A stretch of 64,000 bases of DNA from Strongylocentrotus droebachiensis (GCA_035222895.1 JAVYIG010001040.1:333328-397327); one strand, 5' to 3'. Numbered from the stretch's first letter, positions 14,901 through 25,070 are shown. The notes: generated by a model not told the origin, from the letters alone. A program made the numbers and translations.

Positions 14901-15946
14901 CTGTCATTTGTCACTGATGACAAGTTTTGTGAAATGGGGCCCTGATGTACAAATTGTACTCGTTATATAAATTGTACATTATTAAATACTGTACATGTAT
15001 AGTGTACAAATACTACATGTACAGTAAATACACATTTACATCAATTTGTGGAGGCACAAACGTACTTCATCATCATCATCATCATCATGAATAATATAAT
15101 AATATTTAGTTTTTATATACATGTAGCGCTTAATACAAGTGTCTCTAAGTGCTTAACAAATATTACAGTATTCATACATGTATGTATTTCCAATTTACTA
15201 AACAAGTCAGTGACAATTAGGGACAATGGTGGCGAGAAAAATCTGAACTGTCATAAAATGTAAATACCGTTAAATCTAGGCATTGCTAATTTGCTATGTA
15301 CTGTACATGTACATAACAATAAAAAGCTGCCCATGACAGCAGGTGGCAAGGCATGGCCCAGTGGATATCCATTGTCAGATAAGTAAAGAAAGATATTTGA
15401 TATGTTAAAGCTGTGTAATGTTCACTGCATTATGTACACTGTAATCAAATGTTCATTTTCACTGGTGTGTGAATCATTTGTCAAATTTATCAACGTACCT
15501 TGAAGTGACTAATAAAAATAAAAAAGAACATTTCAATACAAAAAAACTTTTAAGATCTGTTTAAACTTGCATATTTCTGTGTAAAATGATTGAAAATGTA
15601 TTTTTACAATAAACACTGTACATAATGTACAGGGTTAGCGTCTCACAAAATACTCTGCTGTGTTGTTTCATACATGCACCTACAGTACAGGTACATGTAC
15701 ATGTACATTGTACTTCAGCAAAATTATAATTTCTGTGCATAAATTTTCTTCCTAATGTAGGCATACATGCACTGTACATGTACATGTATGTGTACACTTT
15801 GTATCATACTGTACATGAACCTTGTCACTTTTCACTGTTGTTTTTGTGCTGTCAAGTGAAATGAAAAATGAATGATTGAATGAATAATGCTCAATAGAGC
15901 AAAGACTGTCTGGGCAGCATACCAGACAGACCGAGAGAGAGAGAGG

Positions 15947-15977
<31 letters not shown>

Positions 15978-17051
15978 GGTGAGATATACAAAATACATGG
16001 TGTATACCAGTACTGTATCATATCTTGTCACTTTTCACTGTTGTTTTTAAGCTCTCAAATGCAATAAAAAATGAATGAATTGAATGAATGAATAATGCTC
16101 AATAGAGCAAACTGTTTGAGTAGCGTAACAGACAGAGAGAGAGGTGGGGAAGGGGGGTGGGGAAAGGGAAAGGGGGGGGGGGGAAGGGGGGGGGGGTAGG
16201 GGAGACAGACAGATGGACAAATATAGAAAAGGAAAGAGGGGTACAAACAGAGGAACAGGGGAACAGAGGAACAGGGAGGGCATCTCTTCCACCTTATCTG
16301 AATGAGTCATGGTGACTGAAATACCTACATGTACATGTACATGTACATATGTACATGTAGAGGTAATCCCAGCCTACATCTAGACCAAATCCTATTATCA
16401 CATCATCATGAGCAAACAATGACGAGCGAACAACTTTGTACAGTGTAAATTGATAAAGAGGGCTGCCAAAACTGACAAATGTCAACCACAAAACTTGGTA
16501 TAACCATATAATGAACATGAATGAAGAGTTTCCGGCATATCTTAATGTAAAGAAAATTCCCTGATTTCTCTCTGAATTTTTTCACTGATATTTTCAAGGT
16601 TGCAGACTCATTAGAGCGGGCATTTCAAACGCTGATACAATGTACAGTTGATAGGTCATGCGGACAAAATGTTTAATTTATAAGAAGACAGACTAATGTA
16701 AAATGTTCTTTCATTTGGGGCTCTTCTTTTTTGGGGGGCACTTTTTTTCTTCAAATTCCCTAACTATTCCCTAACTTTTCCCTGACTGGAAAAAAAAAAT
16801 GGGAACCCTTTTCCAGGTTTTCCCTGGTTTCCAGAATGCCTGCGTGGAACTTTGAGAATGAATATTCATGAGCACATGATAGGTACATGTAACATACCAG
16901 AAAGTTACTAGTCTATTCAATTTTATTGGTAATATAAAATTTCCAGATTTTTGATAGTGTACTTTATCCGTATACAGTATTTGCCGGCGATAAGGCCGCA
17001 GCGCCGTATAGGCCGCAGCGCCGTATAGGCCGCACCTCCGATTTTGACATT

Positions 17052-17085
<34 letters not shown>

Positions 17086-17453
17086 GTTTTTTGTTGTTGT
17101 TGTTGGTTGTTGTTGTTGTTTTGTTGCCAAAAACCCGGCGCTGATTTGTGCTTGTAAACTTGTCACAAATAATAGTAACAATGTCGTTTTTAGAAGAATG
17201 TGTAAGATCATTAATGTGAATTAAAAACAATAGAGTACTAGGTCCTAGGATAGAACCTTGTGGTACACCATTTGGTATATAAAAAAAATTGAGGAATTAT
17301 TATTATAAACTACATATTGAGATCTATTAGAAAGATTACTTTCAAACCAAGATGACAGACAAATTTTAGTGTTGTTGTAGTTTTCGAGTGGTGAGTCAAC
17401 ACACTGATTACTGAGCTGGGAGACATTGCCAGGCATAGCGCCATACATCGAAA

Positions 17454-17487
<34 letters not shown>

Positions 17488-17915
17488 ACTCTTTCGCCGC
17501 ATACATGTAGGCCGCACCCCAACTTTTTGATATTTTCTCTTCCAAAAATACTGCGGTCTATACGCCGGCAAATACGGTAATTATAACATTCAGCTCATTG
17601 TTGAACAACATGTTGTCTAATAAACTTTTTTTTTAATTTGAATTGAATTAGATTGAGACAGAGATTTGGTTAAGGCAGAGCTGCCAACCTCCAGAACAGA
17701 AAATCAGTAATCACAAGGCTCAAAATCAGTAATTTTGGGTATAAATCAGTAATTTCCTATGCGGCGCTATGACTCTAATAAAAACGGCACGCCAACATTG
17801 CACAGACACATGATTATCAGAAATTTTTGGTGATTTTACTCACAAAAAGTTGTTAAATAATGAGTTTCATATCATCACAACACAGTCTTCTAGGAAAAAT
17901 GGGGGAAAAAAAGAA

Positions 17916-17949
<34 letters not shown>

Positions 17950-19896
17950 AAAAATCCGTAATTTCAAACATTCCGTAATGGTCGTTAATTTCCGTACCAA
18001 TTACGGGAAATCCGTACTAGTTGGCAGCTCTGTTAAGGAGATAAAGAGAGAGAAAGAGAGAGAAAGAGAGGGAAAGAGAGAGAGGTAAAGAGAGAGGTAG
18101 AGAGGGAGAGAGAGAGAGAGAGACAGGGAGAGAGAGAGACAGACAGTGAGACACAGAGGGAGAGAGAGAGAGAGCAGGGAAAGAGAGAGCAGGGGCACAG
18201 ACAGAGGAACAGGGAGGGCATCATCTCTTCCACGTCTCAATGAGTCATGGCGACTGAAATAGATGAAATCCCAGCTCAGCATAGACCCAACAACACATCA
18301 CATCATCGCATCATCAGAAAACAAACCCTCTCTCTCTCTCACACTCTCACCATGCTCTCATCCATCCTATCCTCTCCTGGGCCCCATTGTAGACTAGACA
18401 AGCACTCTAAAATATGATTGTCTGACCAGTACAATGTCATGTACAGTGCTATAGACAAGCACTCTAAAAAAAGATTGTCTGACCAGTACAATGTCATGTA
18501 CAGTGCTAGACAAGCACTCTAAAATGTGATTGTCTGACCAGTACAATGTCATGTACAGTGCTAGACAAGCACTCTAAAATATGATTGTCTGACCAGTACA
18601 ATGTCATGTACAGTGCTAGACAAGCACTCTAAAATGTGATTGACTGGTACATGTAAAATGTGATGTTCAGTGCTAGACAAGCACTCTAAAGTATGATTGT
18701 CTGACCAGTACAATGTCATGTACAGTGCTAGACAAGCACTCTAAAATATGATTGTCTGACCAGTACAATGTCATGTTCAGTGCTAGACAAGCACTCTAAA
18801 ATATGATTGTCTGACCAGTACAATGTCATGTACAGTGCTAGACAAGCACTCTAAAATATGATTGTCTGACCAGTACAATGTCATGTACAGTGCTAGACAA
18901 GCACTCTAAAATATGATTGTCTGACCAGTACAATGTCATGTTCAGTGCTAGACAAGCACTCTAAAATATGATTGTCTGACCAGTACAATGTCATGTTCAG
19001 TGCTAGACAAGCACTCTAAAATATGATTGACTGGTACAATGTCATGTTCAGCATAATTTACACGCTCGCACGTCTTTCAATTTCCTAATGAGGACTGATG
19101 AGTTACCCATTTTGTGATGAAACTCTACATGGAGGCCTTGACTGAAGTGTACAATATACATTTGTGTACATGTACCTGTACAGTGTACATTGTAAAGCCT
19201 TGAAGGCCTCTAAAATATGATCTACTGTATGCAGTACATGTAGTACAGTGTACATGTTGGTGTGAATTGTCTGGTACAATGTGATGCTCAGCGATAATTT
19301 TCACACACATGTCTTTCGAATTTCCTAAAGAAGACTGACGAGCTTCCCATTTTGTGATGAAACTCTCCATGTTGACCTACAATATGAACACATACCGTAT
19401 TTGCCGGCGTAAAGGCCGCACCGCCGTATAGGCCGCACCCCCGATTTTGACATTTAAAAAAAAAAAAAAAAAAAAAAAAAATCGTTATTTTTTTTTTTTT
19501 TTTTTTGGTTGTTGTTGTTGTTTTGTTGTCGAAAACCCACGCGGGGAAGGACCTTCATTTAACATCGAGGTGCAGTTAAAGGCGCTGATTTGTGCTTGTA
19601 AACTTGTCACAAAATAATGGTAACAATGTCGTTTTTAGAAGAATGTGTAAGATCATTAATGTGAATTAAAAACAAAAGAGTACTAGGTCCTAGGATAGTA
19701 CCTTGTGGAACACCATTTGTTATATATAAAAAAATGAGGAATTATTATTATAAACTACATATTGAGATCTATTAGAAAGATTACTTTCAAACCAAGATGA
19801 CAGACAAATTTTAGTGTTGTTGTAGTTTCCGAGTGGTGAGTCAACACTGATTACTGAGCTGGGAGACATTGCCAGGCATAGCGCCATAAATCAAAA

Positions 19897-19935
<39 letters not shown>

Positions 19936-21763
19936 TTTTTTACTCTTTCGCCGCATAGGCCGCACCCCGACTTTTTGATATTTTTTCTTCCAAAAATACT
20001 GCGGCCTATACGCCGGCAAATACGGTACTGACTTTCTTCATGAAGCCTTGTAGGCCAGCTACATGTACATACATGTATGATGTACCATACAATGTACATC
20101 TACATGTACTTAACAAGGAGAAGCAGTTTCAGTTTTTGGAGGCTGTCATAACATGAGTCCAAAGTTAAACCACTGTTAAAAACAATGAGTATTTTTAATC
20201 ATTTCTTGAGAAGACTGAAAAACAGCTGTACACGTTACAGGCACATTTCGGTGACAAACTTCAAAATGAAAATGAGTCAAACTTCTGTAACTCACAGAAT
20301 AAGTTTTGTTTGAAACTTTGCCAATTGCAGCATTTTTTCTCAACGGCTTTGACCTCCATGTGCAGATAACACTGTAAATCAAACAAATCTTTAGAAACTT
20401 ACCAACTGTATGATTAATGACCTAAAAGTACAATGTACATGTACAAAGAGATTGGTATGGCTACTGTACAGTACATACAGTACATGTATGTACAAACTAT
20501 TGTCAGGTTTGTCACATATTGAATTAAAGGTAAAGACCAGTTTTGGAACCCCCCCCCCCTCCCTCTCAAAAAATAAAATGAAAGCTCTTATTTCCAATCA
20601 TGTGAAAGAATATGTTTTGACTATAATACGTAATGATACATGTAATGTACATGTAGATGATCAACCTTTTCTGATCGATTCCACCATGTTTCTTTCACAA
20701 TGCAATCGCATGACCATAACTGGTCTTTATCTTGAAGGCTGTATTATGAGGTCTATCCATATGGTACAATATTACTTGTACAGTATGTAGCATCTTTCAA
20801 CATGATATCATGGCATGCACCCTTCAACTAAATATAACCTTGTACCTTCCTTCAATCTATTTCTCAGCCTTTCCTTTTACCATAACATGCTTGCCAGAAG
20901 CAGAACCCAAAGGAGGGAGAGTGCATATGGGGAGGGAGAGGGGGAGGAAGGAAGGAAGGTGGAGTTTCCGATTGGGGCTGCCATTTCGGGCAGCTCACTT
21001 CCTCCCCTGTTGAGGTGGATTAATAACCCTTGCAGTTGCACAGGATGATGCAGGCAGAAACGACCATGCTCGGTTTCAAATTAATATCTACCCTCATATC
21101 ACGCCATGTGCACATTCATTTCATGATGACTTTGCATGTCCATGTACAATGTAAACGTAAGCTCAAATACATGTTTTGTCTGTGAAGGCAAAGACATATT
21201 ATTCTGTTCGAAGGAGCTTTTTGGATCAAATAAAAGTGAGATGAAAACAGAGTATTATAAATTTTAAATATAAAATACCAGTTTTCTTTTAAAGCTTCTA
21301 AGTGCTACAGTAAATCACTCAATAATCCTGTGATATAATGGTGTGATAGTGATTTTCACATCACACCAAATATAATTTGACAGGATTTTGATTATGAGTT
21401 TGTTCTCTCTCTCTCTCTCTCTCTCTTTCTCAAAATACACTTCGGAATGAATTGTACATATTACATTAATAGTGCTTAAGGAAATAAACACGACATCGTA
21501 TCAAAGACCAGTTTTATTGATATCATTATTATTATTATCTTCATTATCATTATTATTAACATCATTAATATTATTATCATCATCATCATCATCAATCATC
21601 ATCATCATCTTAATCATTAGTATTATTATCATTATTATCATTAATGTTATTATTATCTTTGTCATTATTATTATCATCATCATCATCATCATAATCAATC
21701 ATCATCATCATTAGTATTATTTTCATTATCATCATTAATGTAATATTATCATCATCATCATCC

Positions 21764-21803
<40 letters not shown>

Positions 21804-24019
21804 TAACATTTTTATTATTATTATAATAAATCATTATTATTGGCAGAGGCCAACGGCGTCGTTCTTACCGTTCATACATGTACATGTACATGTACAGTAC
21901 ATTTAAATATATTGGGAATGTACATATATACCTTACATTGCAAAGTTGAAAATCTTCTGTCTCTTCAAGTTAAACTCATTTTAAGTAAAATATCTTTCAC
22001 ATGTACATGTACAATGTACAGTGTGTATAAAGTTGTGAATTCTGCAATGTAATAAACACAGATAATTACAAAAATTGAAAATCTTGTACCGGTAAGTAGA
22101 ATTTGTATTTTATCATTTCATCAGTATTTATAAAATAGTCACTTACATGTACACTGTACATGTCATTTTTGTCACACTTTTTTAAAATTTATTTTTCAGA
22201 TTTTTCAACCAAGTGTACACTGTACACTGTACATGTAATTTGTGTTCAGTTCTCCAGTCTGGACATGAAAAAGGATCAACAATTTACAAAAAAACACATT
22301 TGAATATTTAGATTTCAGGTCTGCATTATAATCATATTGGCATGTCATATGAGGTCTCCCCCTTTTGCAAGTTTATATGCCCACATGTGTGTATCCAGAA
22401 GGGATAGTATCCAAACAAGCTACTGTACATGTACATATAATTCAGTGAACTCACTTCAACTCAGAGGTACATGTAAATCTGCAAGGTTCATTGTGTTTTG
22501 TTTAAATCACTCTTCAGCAGTATGCCAATACGAAGCCAATACATGTAAGGCTTGGTGATATTTTGTAACAAAACTGTTACAGAAACTGCCTCACTACAGG
22601 TACTTTCGCCACAAATATTCAATCTATATCTTGCTCTTCTATATCCTGCTCTCAAACTGTGTACGCGGCTCTCGCTCGAATAACAAAAACCTGCCCAAAC
22701 CATCAGTGATTATATCATGATTGGTAAAAGAAGAGAGGAGTCAATGGAGTTTGGATTCCTTGTTAAAAAATACGCCCAGTTCCTGGTATACTTTTATGGG
22801 TTGTCTGTCTTCCCGAGGATTTATCACTCATAACACGAAAGTCTCTGTACAAATTAAATGTAAAATGCATCAAGAAAATCATTGCGGAACCCGTTTTTTT
22901 CGCATCACCAATGCGCGGATCGGAAATCAGAATCATCATGTGGACGATCCTCATTTTAGCTGACACATCTGTCCGCACGAAGAAATTTGCGCATTGAGCA
23001 CTGTATAGTGAGTTTACGCGCTGTCATTGGCTGATCTGCTCCAGTGGCTTCGATTTAGGTGAGAGAGGGCCTACCTAACAAGCAGAACTGACATGTAAGT
23101 TCAGTGGCAAAGTCGGCTAGGCTAGGCGCCAACTTACGAAAATGATCGGATGAACGATATGCGCATGCGCTAAATGTAAGCTAAAGTTCTACATGTACGT
23201 GGTCCGGTTCACGAAGACAAACCTTGTTTGTGCAGACGATCCTAATTCTCGGACCATCATCCCTCCTACTGTAGTAGATTTAGAATCTACTGGTTAATAA
23301 TTGTATAATTGTAATCAAAAACGTGATTGTCCGACAAGTGACATAAACATCTTTAATCCGTGTTTGACTTTGGCCCTTCTCCCTATGGTCATGGAGTCAG
23401 GGGAACTCGGTCTCGGCCTCGAGCCTCGCTGCAAAAACAGTCAGTTTTTGCAGGTTTAGGGTTAGGTTTAGCGTTAAAGGTAAGGTTTTGGGTTAGGGTT
23501 AGGGTTACGGTTAGGGTAAAATGACCCAAAAATGACAGATTTTACAGCGAGGCCGAGTTTGCCCGAATTCCTCCCCATTCCCCAGGTTTGCCTGCTTCTT
23601 TATCAAACCTTTGTGAAATCAACGGCAGCTTTACATAGCTTTAGTCTAAAGACCTAGACCTAGATACATAGAGACAAACATGATGTCTTGATTAAGTGCC
23701 AGGACGACCGAATTCGCAACCCATACACTACGCACCAGCATGCAGCATCGGTTACTCAACGGCCAGGGCAAGGCGTACTGTAGACTCGGACAGACCGCCA
23801 ACAACACTGCACAGCTCCAGTATACTTTACGAAATGATGAACACTTGACAACTTACCGATCTCTACAGTGTCAAACAAATCGAATTTTTCTGCACTTTTA
23901 GGATAGTCCCTTAAATTCCTTCCGCTCAGGTTCAGTTTTCCCGATTTTTGAGCATCTTCAAGCACCTTTTCTAAAGACCTTAATTGAGTGCCTCCACTAT
24001 GCGAGATGGTCACCGCCAT
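2836..24019 (-). CDS. LRCH: LRCH-family protein (leucine-rich repeats, calponin homology), 5' six exons, gene runs off the left edge
   Basis: Six exons, 24019-23857, 13949-13805, 7396-7270, 6929-6824, 3944-3808 and 2960-2836, join in frame through GT-AG introns to give 267 residues and an open end. Seen: a short N-terminal segment (GKLNLSGRNLRDYP) leads into leucine-rich repeats at about residues 55-226 (DLSKNKLSELP, SRNQLSVLP, SNNKLVSLPPEIG, NELDNLPNEIG, SCNKIQLIP). These are followed by AQVCTRGRVHIFKYLATEA, which matches the conserved block closing the repeat region in vertebrate LRCH1-4. Family knowledge: LRCH proteins are cytoplasmic or membrane-associated scaffolds that bind DOCK-type Rho-family exchange factors and end in a calponin-homology domain. 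That C-terminal half is not in the window, so I cannot say which paralogue this is. The start is the only Met in frame before the conserved segment. The gene is divergent from the receptor gene at 27068. Confidence 0.91.
3464..3756 (-). pseudogene. Three decayed partial copies of LRCH exon 5 (3' end plus donor)
   Basis: On the minus strand, 3756-3700 reads as VDQNPLTNPSAQ followed by GTTGGT, almost identical to the real exon end VDHNPLTNPPAQ plus GTTGGT. The copies at about 3612-3560 and 3515-3464 are progressively degraded. Each also carries the first bases of the following intron and is separated by C/G runs, so they look like tandem duplications of an exon-intron boundary. No good acceptor precedes any copy, so use as exons is unlikely. 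Confidence 0.75.
3808..3944 (-). CDS. LRCH: LRCH exon 5 (last leucine-rich repeats)
   Basis: Acceptor CATACTACAG and donor GTTGGT bound it. It encodes EISKLKLVKLDISCNKIQ, LIPPCYRTMHTLDTLVVD and HNPLTNPPAQ, matching the family's LDFSCNRV and NPLQSPPAQ segments. Its 3' end is copied several times in the following intron (see 3464-3756). Confidence 0.87.
4200..4335. repeat. C-run, (TC)n and (TCCTC)n microsatellite
   Basis: A run of about 15 C is followed by about 12 TC units and then about 18 TCCTC units. Long open frames here are artefacts of the repeat. Confidence 0.95.
4586..5078. mobile_element. TTAA-flanked TIR element, family A
   Basis: Left TTAAAGGTAATACAAAGTTT and inverted right TTAAAGGTATAACAAAGTTT are near-perfect terminal repeats, each starting with TTAA. 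TTAA targets are typical of piggyBac-type transposons. Non-coding, about 490 bp. Confidence 0.75.
5079..6823. other. LRCH intron 4 portion, no gene
   Basis: AT-rich and non-coding. It contains a (GTTT)n run near 6020-6040. A diverged fragment at about 6258-6310 (TTCTGGTCATGC, then a degraded GATTGCATTGTG-like stretch) resembles the TTAA family B elements at 20524, 61447 and 62923. The 109-codon frame over that fragment is therefore not a gene. Confidence 0.55.
6824..6929 (-). CDS. LRCH: LRCH exon 4 (leucine-rich repeats)
   Basis: The acceptor is a T-run ending GTAG and the donor is GTTAGT. It encodes DASCNELDNLPNEIGEM, SGLKELNIRRNHLVTLPD and the first base of a Glu codon. NELxxLPxEIG and the NIRRNxLxTLP pattern are the expected next repeats. 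Confidence 0.87.
7070..7152. repeat. 23-bp minisatellite, about 4 copies
   Basis: The unit TTCTATTGTATTCTATTTAAG repeats about four times with few changes, about 120 bp upstream (in genome coordinates) of LRCH exon 3. Confidence 0.85.
7270..7396 (-). CDS. LRCH: LRCH exon 3 (leucine-rich repeats)
   Basis: It follows acceptor TTGACAG and is too short for simple ORF scanning. It encodes SRNQLSVLPMQICDLF, LEVLILSNNKLVSLPPEIG and KLRTLMLL, ending before donor GTGAGT in phase 0. It aligns without gaps to the YLNLSRNQLSLLP region of vertebrate LRCH. Confidence 0.88.
10219..10773. mobile_element. TTAA-flanked TIR element, family C
   Basis: Left TTAAAGGGATAGTTGAGTTC and the inverted right end are identical for 24 bases, both starting with TTAA. 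About 555 bp; small frames inside are not gene-like. Confidence 0.85.
11094..11400. repeat. (ATT/ATC)n trinucleotide-rich region
   Basis: Irregular ATT, ATC and GTT units, with an internal near-repeat of CATTTATCACTATTGTCAAT at about 11092 and 11190. Confidence 0.9.
11784..12250. mobile_element. GC-rich palindromic TIR element (CCCGTTCTCACTCAC ends)
   Basis: Left ACCCCGTTCTCACTCACTT and inverted right GACCCGTTCTCACTCACTTT pair. The interior is built of repeated GGAGCGCTC, GGAGCGGTC and CTAACTAAGAC words. The 101-codon minus-strand frame lies wholly inside it and is not gene-like. Confidence 0.8.
13376..13462 (+). mobile_element. SINE fragment
   Basis: CCCAGGGAGTGGAGAGTGTG and the following CCAATGACTGGGGTAATAAT closely match the middle of the SINE at 47329-47692. 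The head and tail are missing. Confidence 0.7.
13805..13949 (-). CDS. LRCH: LRCH exon 2 (leucine-rich repeats)
   Basis: Acceptor CTCGTTTCAG precedes it and AAG/GTGAGT follows. The split codon G+AT gives Asp, so the junction reads EIDLSKNKLSELP. It continues ITCYNNVIRVVPEEIVNLM and SLSYLNL. 145 nt, leaving two bases of a split codon. Confidence 0.9.
14795..14943. mobile_element. Short TIR element of the CAGGGCCC/TTTCACAAA family
   Basis: Left GGACCTGTTTCACAAAG pairs imperfectly with inverted right CAGGGCCCCATTTCACAAAA, followed by a shared TGACAAATGAC word. About 150 bp. Confidence 0.7.
15931..15978. repeat. (GA)n microsatellite
   Basis: GAGAGAGG-type units. A related near-duplicate flank (TCACTTTTCACTGTTGTTTTT, then ATGAATGAATTGAATG) recurs about 200 bp later at 16027-16090. 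Confidence 0.9.
16973..17579 (-). mobile_element. TIR element carrying a LINE reverse-transcriptase fragment, copy 1
   Basis: Ends TACAGTATTTGCCGGCG and inverted TACCGTATTTGCCGGCG, each followed by GGCCGCA words, with TA at both borders. Inside, the minus strand encodes LSSWFESNLSNRSQYV (about 17375-17325). After a frameshift in a T-run it encodes NGVPQGSILGP and LLFLIHINDL (about 17275-17200). GVPQGSxLGPxLF and INDL are reverse-transcriptase palm-domain motifs of CR1/Jockey-type LINEs. Long A-runs flank the fragment on both sides. It is broken by frameshift and lacks the catalytic Y-x-D-D segment, so it is dead. Confidence 0.8.
17676..18032. mobile_element. TIR element CAGAGCTGCCAACC, with 6-bp target duplication
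   Basis: CAGAGCTGCCAAC at the left and GTTGGCAGCTCTG at the right are perfect inverted ends. TTAAGG is present at both 17670-17675 and 18033-18038. The interior is rich in AATCAGTAAT / ATCCGTAATT words plus an A-run; no coding capacity. Confidence 0.9.
18046..18192. repeat. (GA)n-rich microsatellite
   Basis: Imperfect GAGA, AAAGAGAG and CAGACAG units. Adjacent sequence (CAGAGGAACAGGGAGGGCATC) also occurs at about 16261-16282, so this block and its flank are duplicated. Confidence 0.9.
18393..19048. repeat. 55-bp satellite, about 12 copies
   Basis: The unit starts GCTAGACAAGCACTCTAAAA, continues ATGATTGTCTGACCAGTAC and ends AATGTCATGTACAGT. Starts at 18505, 18560 and 18615 are exactly 55 bp apart. 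Copies differ at few positions (ATATG/TGTGA, TACAG/TTCAG). There are no spacers of unique sequence. Confidence 0.97.
19026..19375. repeat. Direct duplication of satellite flank
   Basis: About 110 bp at 19026-19132 (CTGGTACAATG to CCCATTTTGTGATGAAACTC) recurs at about 19268-19372 with roughly 85-90% identity by eye. Confidence 0.85.
19393..20027 (-). mobile_element. TIR element carrying a LINE reverse-transcriptase fragment, copy 2
   Basis: Same ends as copy 1 (TACCGTATTTGCCGGCG, inverted at 20011-20027). The minus strand again gives NGVPQGTILGP and the WFESNLSNRSQYV segment. It has a small extra segment near 19540-19590 (CGGGGAAGGACCTTCATTTA) absent from copy 1. Same orientation as copy 1, about 1.8 kb away. 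Confidence 0.8.
20524..20737. mobile_element. TTAA family B TIR element, short copy
   Basis: It starts TTAAAGGTAAAGACCAGTTT and ends ACTGGTCTTTATCTTGAAG, with the same interior words as 61447-61820 (GAAAGAATATGTTTTGACT, GATCAACCTTTTCTGATCGA). It is internally deleted by about 150 bp; the right TTAA is mutated. Confidence 0.8.
21520..21840. repeat. (ATT/ATC)n trinucleotide array
   Basis: About 320 bp of TTA, TCA and ATC units. Frames rich in Asp, Ile or Met here are repeat artefacts. Confidence 0.95.
23397..23578. mobile_element. Inverted-repeat element with telomere-like core
   Basis: Left GGGGAACTCGGTCTCGGCCT..CCTCGCTGCAAAA pairs with an inverted right end that reads GGGGAGGAATTCGGGCAAAC..CTCGGCCTCGCTGTAAAA. 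Between them, 23455-23518 holds several TTAGGG, TTAGGT and TTACGG units. Too short and interrupted for a true telomere. Confidence 0.65.
23857..24019 (-). CDS. LRCH: LRCH exon 1 (start codon)
   Basis: It begins MAVTISHSGGTQLRSLEKVL and ends GAGATCG before donor GTAAGT, leaving one base of a split codon. QLRSLEKVLEDA followed by LNLSGRNLRDYP matches the N-terminal block of LRCH proteins just before the first repeat. 163 nt. Confidence 0.9.
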
Positions 24020-24027
24020 TTTTCCAT
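24010..24027 (-). promoter_or_regulatory. Possible 5-codon upstream ORF overlapping the LRCH start
   Basis: ATG at 24027-24025 opens the frame MEKWR and stops at TGA 24012-24010, overlapping the LRCH ATG (24019) in another frame. It matters only if transcription starts upstream of 24027, which I cannot see. Confidence 0.4.
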
Positions 24028-24064
24028 CAAACTATATTGACTAGATTCATATCATGCATATATC

Positions 24065-24072
24065 CCGGAAGT
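24065..24072. promoter_or_regulatory. ETS-type site near the LRCH start
   Basis: CCGGAAGT is the ETS/GABP consensus, 46 bp upstream of the LRCH start codon. Such sites are common in TATA-less housekeeping promoters; no TATA box is apparent nearby. Confidence 0.35.
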
Positions 24073-24261
24073 TATTGCATCCACAGTACACATAGTTGTA
24101 CATGTACTGTATTTAGTTGTTTTGAGAAACCGTTCGCCTTTATAGAAAAGGTCGCTCGCCATCTACGACAATAAACCATACATTTCGTAGGGAAATAATC
24201 TTGGATAGAAAGTAAATAAGTACAACTACCTAAGGTCTGTTTGTCACTGAACGAAAACTTC

Positions 24262-25070
24262 TAGTGCCTTGCCCCCCCCCCCCCCCGGCAGCCAAAAAAA
24301 AAACAATAGAGAGAAAAACACAGAAGGAAAAGAAGGAAAATGGAAAAAGATCGAAGAGAAAGGGAAAGAAGAGAAAGAAGAAGAAAAAAAAGGGGGGAAA
24401 AAAAGGAGATGGGAGGGCGAAAAGGCCTCTATCCAAGGCTATAATAGTGCCCCCCCCCCCCCCCACAAGCAAAAACAAAGGAGAGGAGTAGAGGAAAGGG
24501 AAAAAAAAGGAAAAGAGGAGATAAAGGGAATGGGGAAAAAAAGGAAGAAGAAAAGAAAAGAAGGGGAATATCACTTGTGATTTTTCCGCCAACAAGTTGT
24601 GGATCGGGGGAGGGGGCCAAAAGACCCTCCCCCCCCCCCCCCTCTAAAAAGAGAGGAGGCAGAAAGGGAAAGAGGAGAGAAAGGCAACACAAAGGAGGAA
24701 GAAGAAAGGAAAAGGGTGAAAGAAGGAAGGGTACATCAACTTGAGATTAATCCCGCCAACAAAGTGTGGATCGGGGGCCGAAAGAACCCTTAATGCTCCC
24801 CCCCCCCCCCCCCTCAACAAAAAAAGAGATAGAGACGGAAGGAAAGGGAAAAGGAAAGAGGAGAGAAAGGGGGAGAAAATAAAGAGGAAGAAGAATGGAA
24901 AAAAAGGGGAATTTAAGTTGCGATTTTCCCGCCGACATGTTGGATCGGGAGGGGGGGGGAGAAAAAAAAGGTCCTTGCTTCACCACACTCTCACCACCCC
25001 CCCCCCCCCCTCAGCAAAAAGAGAGAGAGAGAGAGAGAGAGAAAAAAAAAAGAAGGGAATGGAAATGAAA
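24262..25070. repeat. Tandem array of about 170-bp purine-rich units with C-runs
   Basis: Runs of 12-16 C at about 24275, 24452, 24631, 24799 and 24998 are each followed by 80-120 bp of A/G only. A linker reads like GATTTTTCCGCCAACAAG and TGTGGATCGGGG (24579, 24747, 24918). Spacing is about 170-190 bp. The long open frames on both strands here are composition artefacts. Confidence 0.85.

Larger units (their letters stand above)
13950..23856. other. LRCH intron 1, dense repeats
   Basis: About 9.9 kb with no recognisable exon. It holds TIR elements, the two reverse-transcriptase-carrying elements, the 55-bp satellite and several microsatellites, each listed separately. Confidence 0.65.

Noticed and set aside
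18393-19048. CRISPR array
   Set aside because: The 55-bp units abut with no unique spacers; it is a eukaryotic satellite.
21472-21834. Poly-Asp, Ile and Ser frames
   Set aside because: Products of the (ATT/ATC)n microsatellite.
23455-23518. Chromosome-end telomere
   Set aside because: Only a few imperfect TTAGGG units, flanked on both sides by ordinary sequence.
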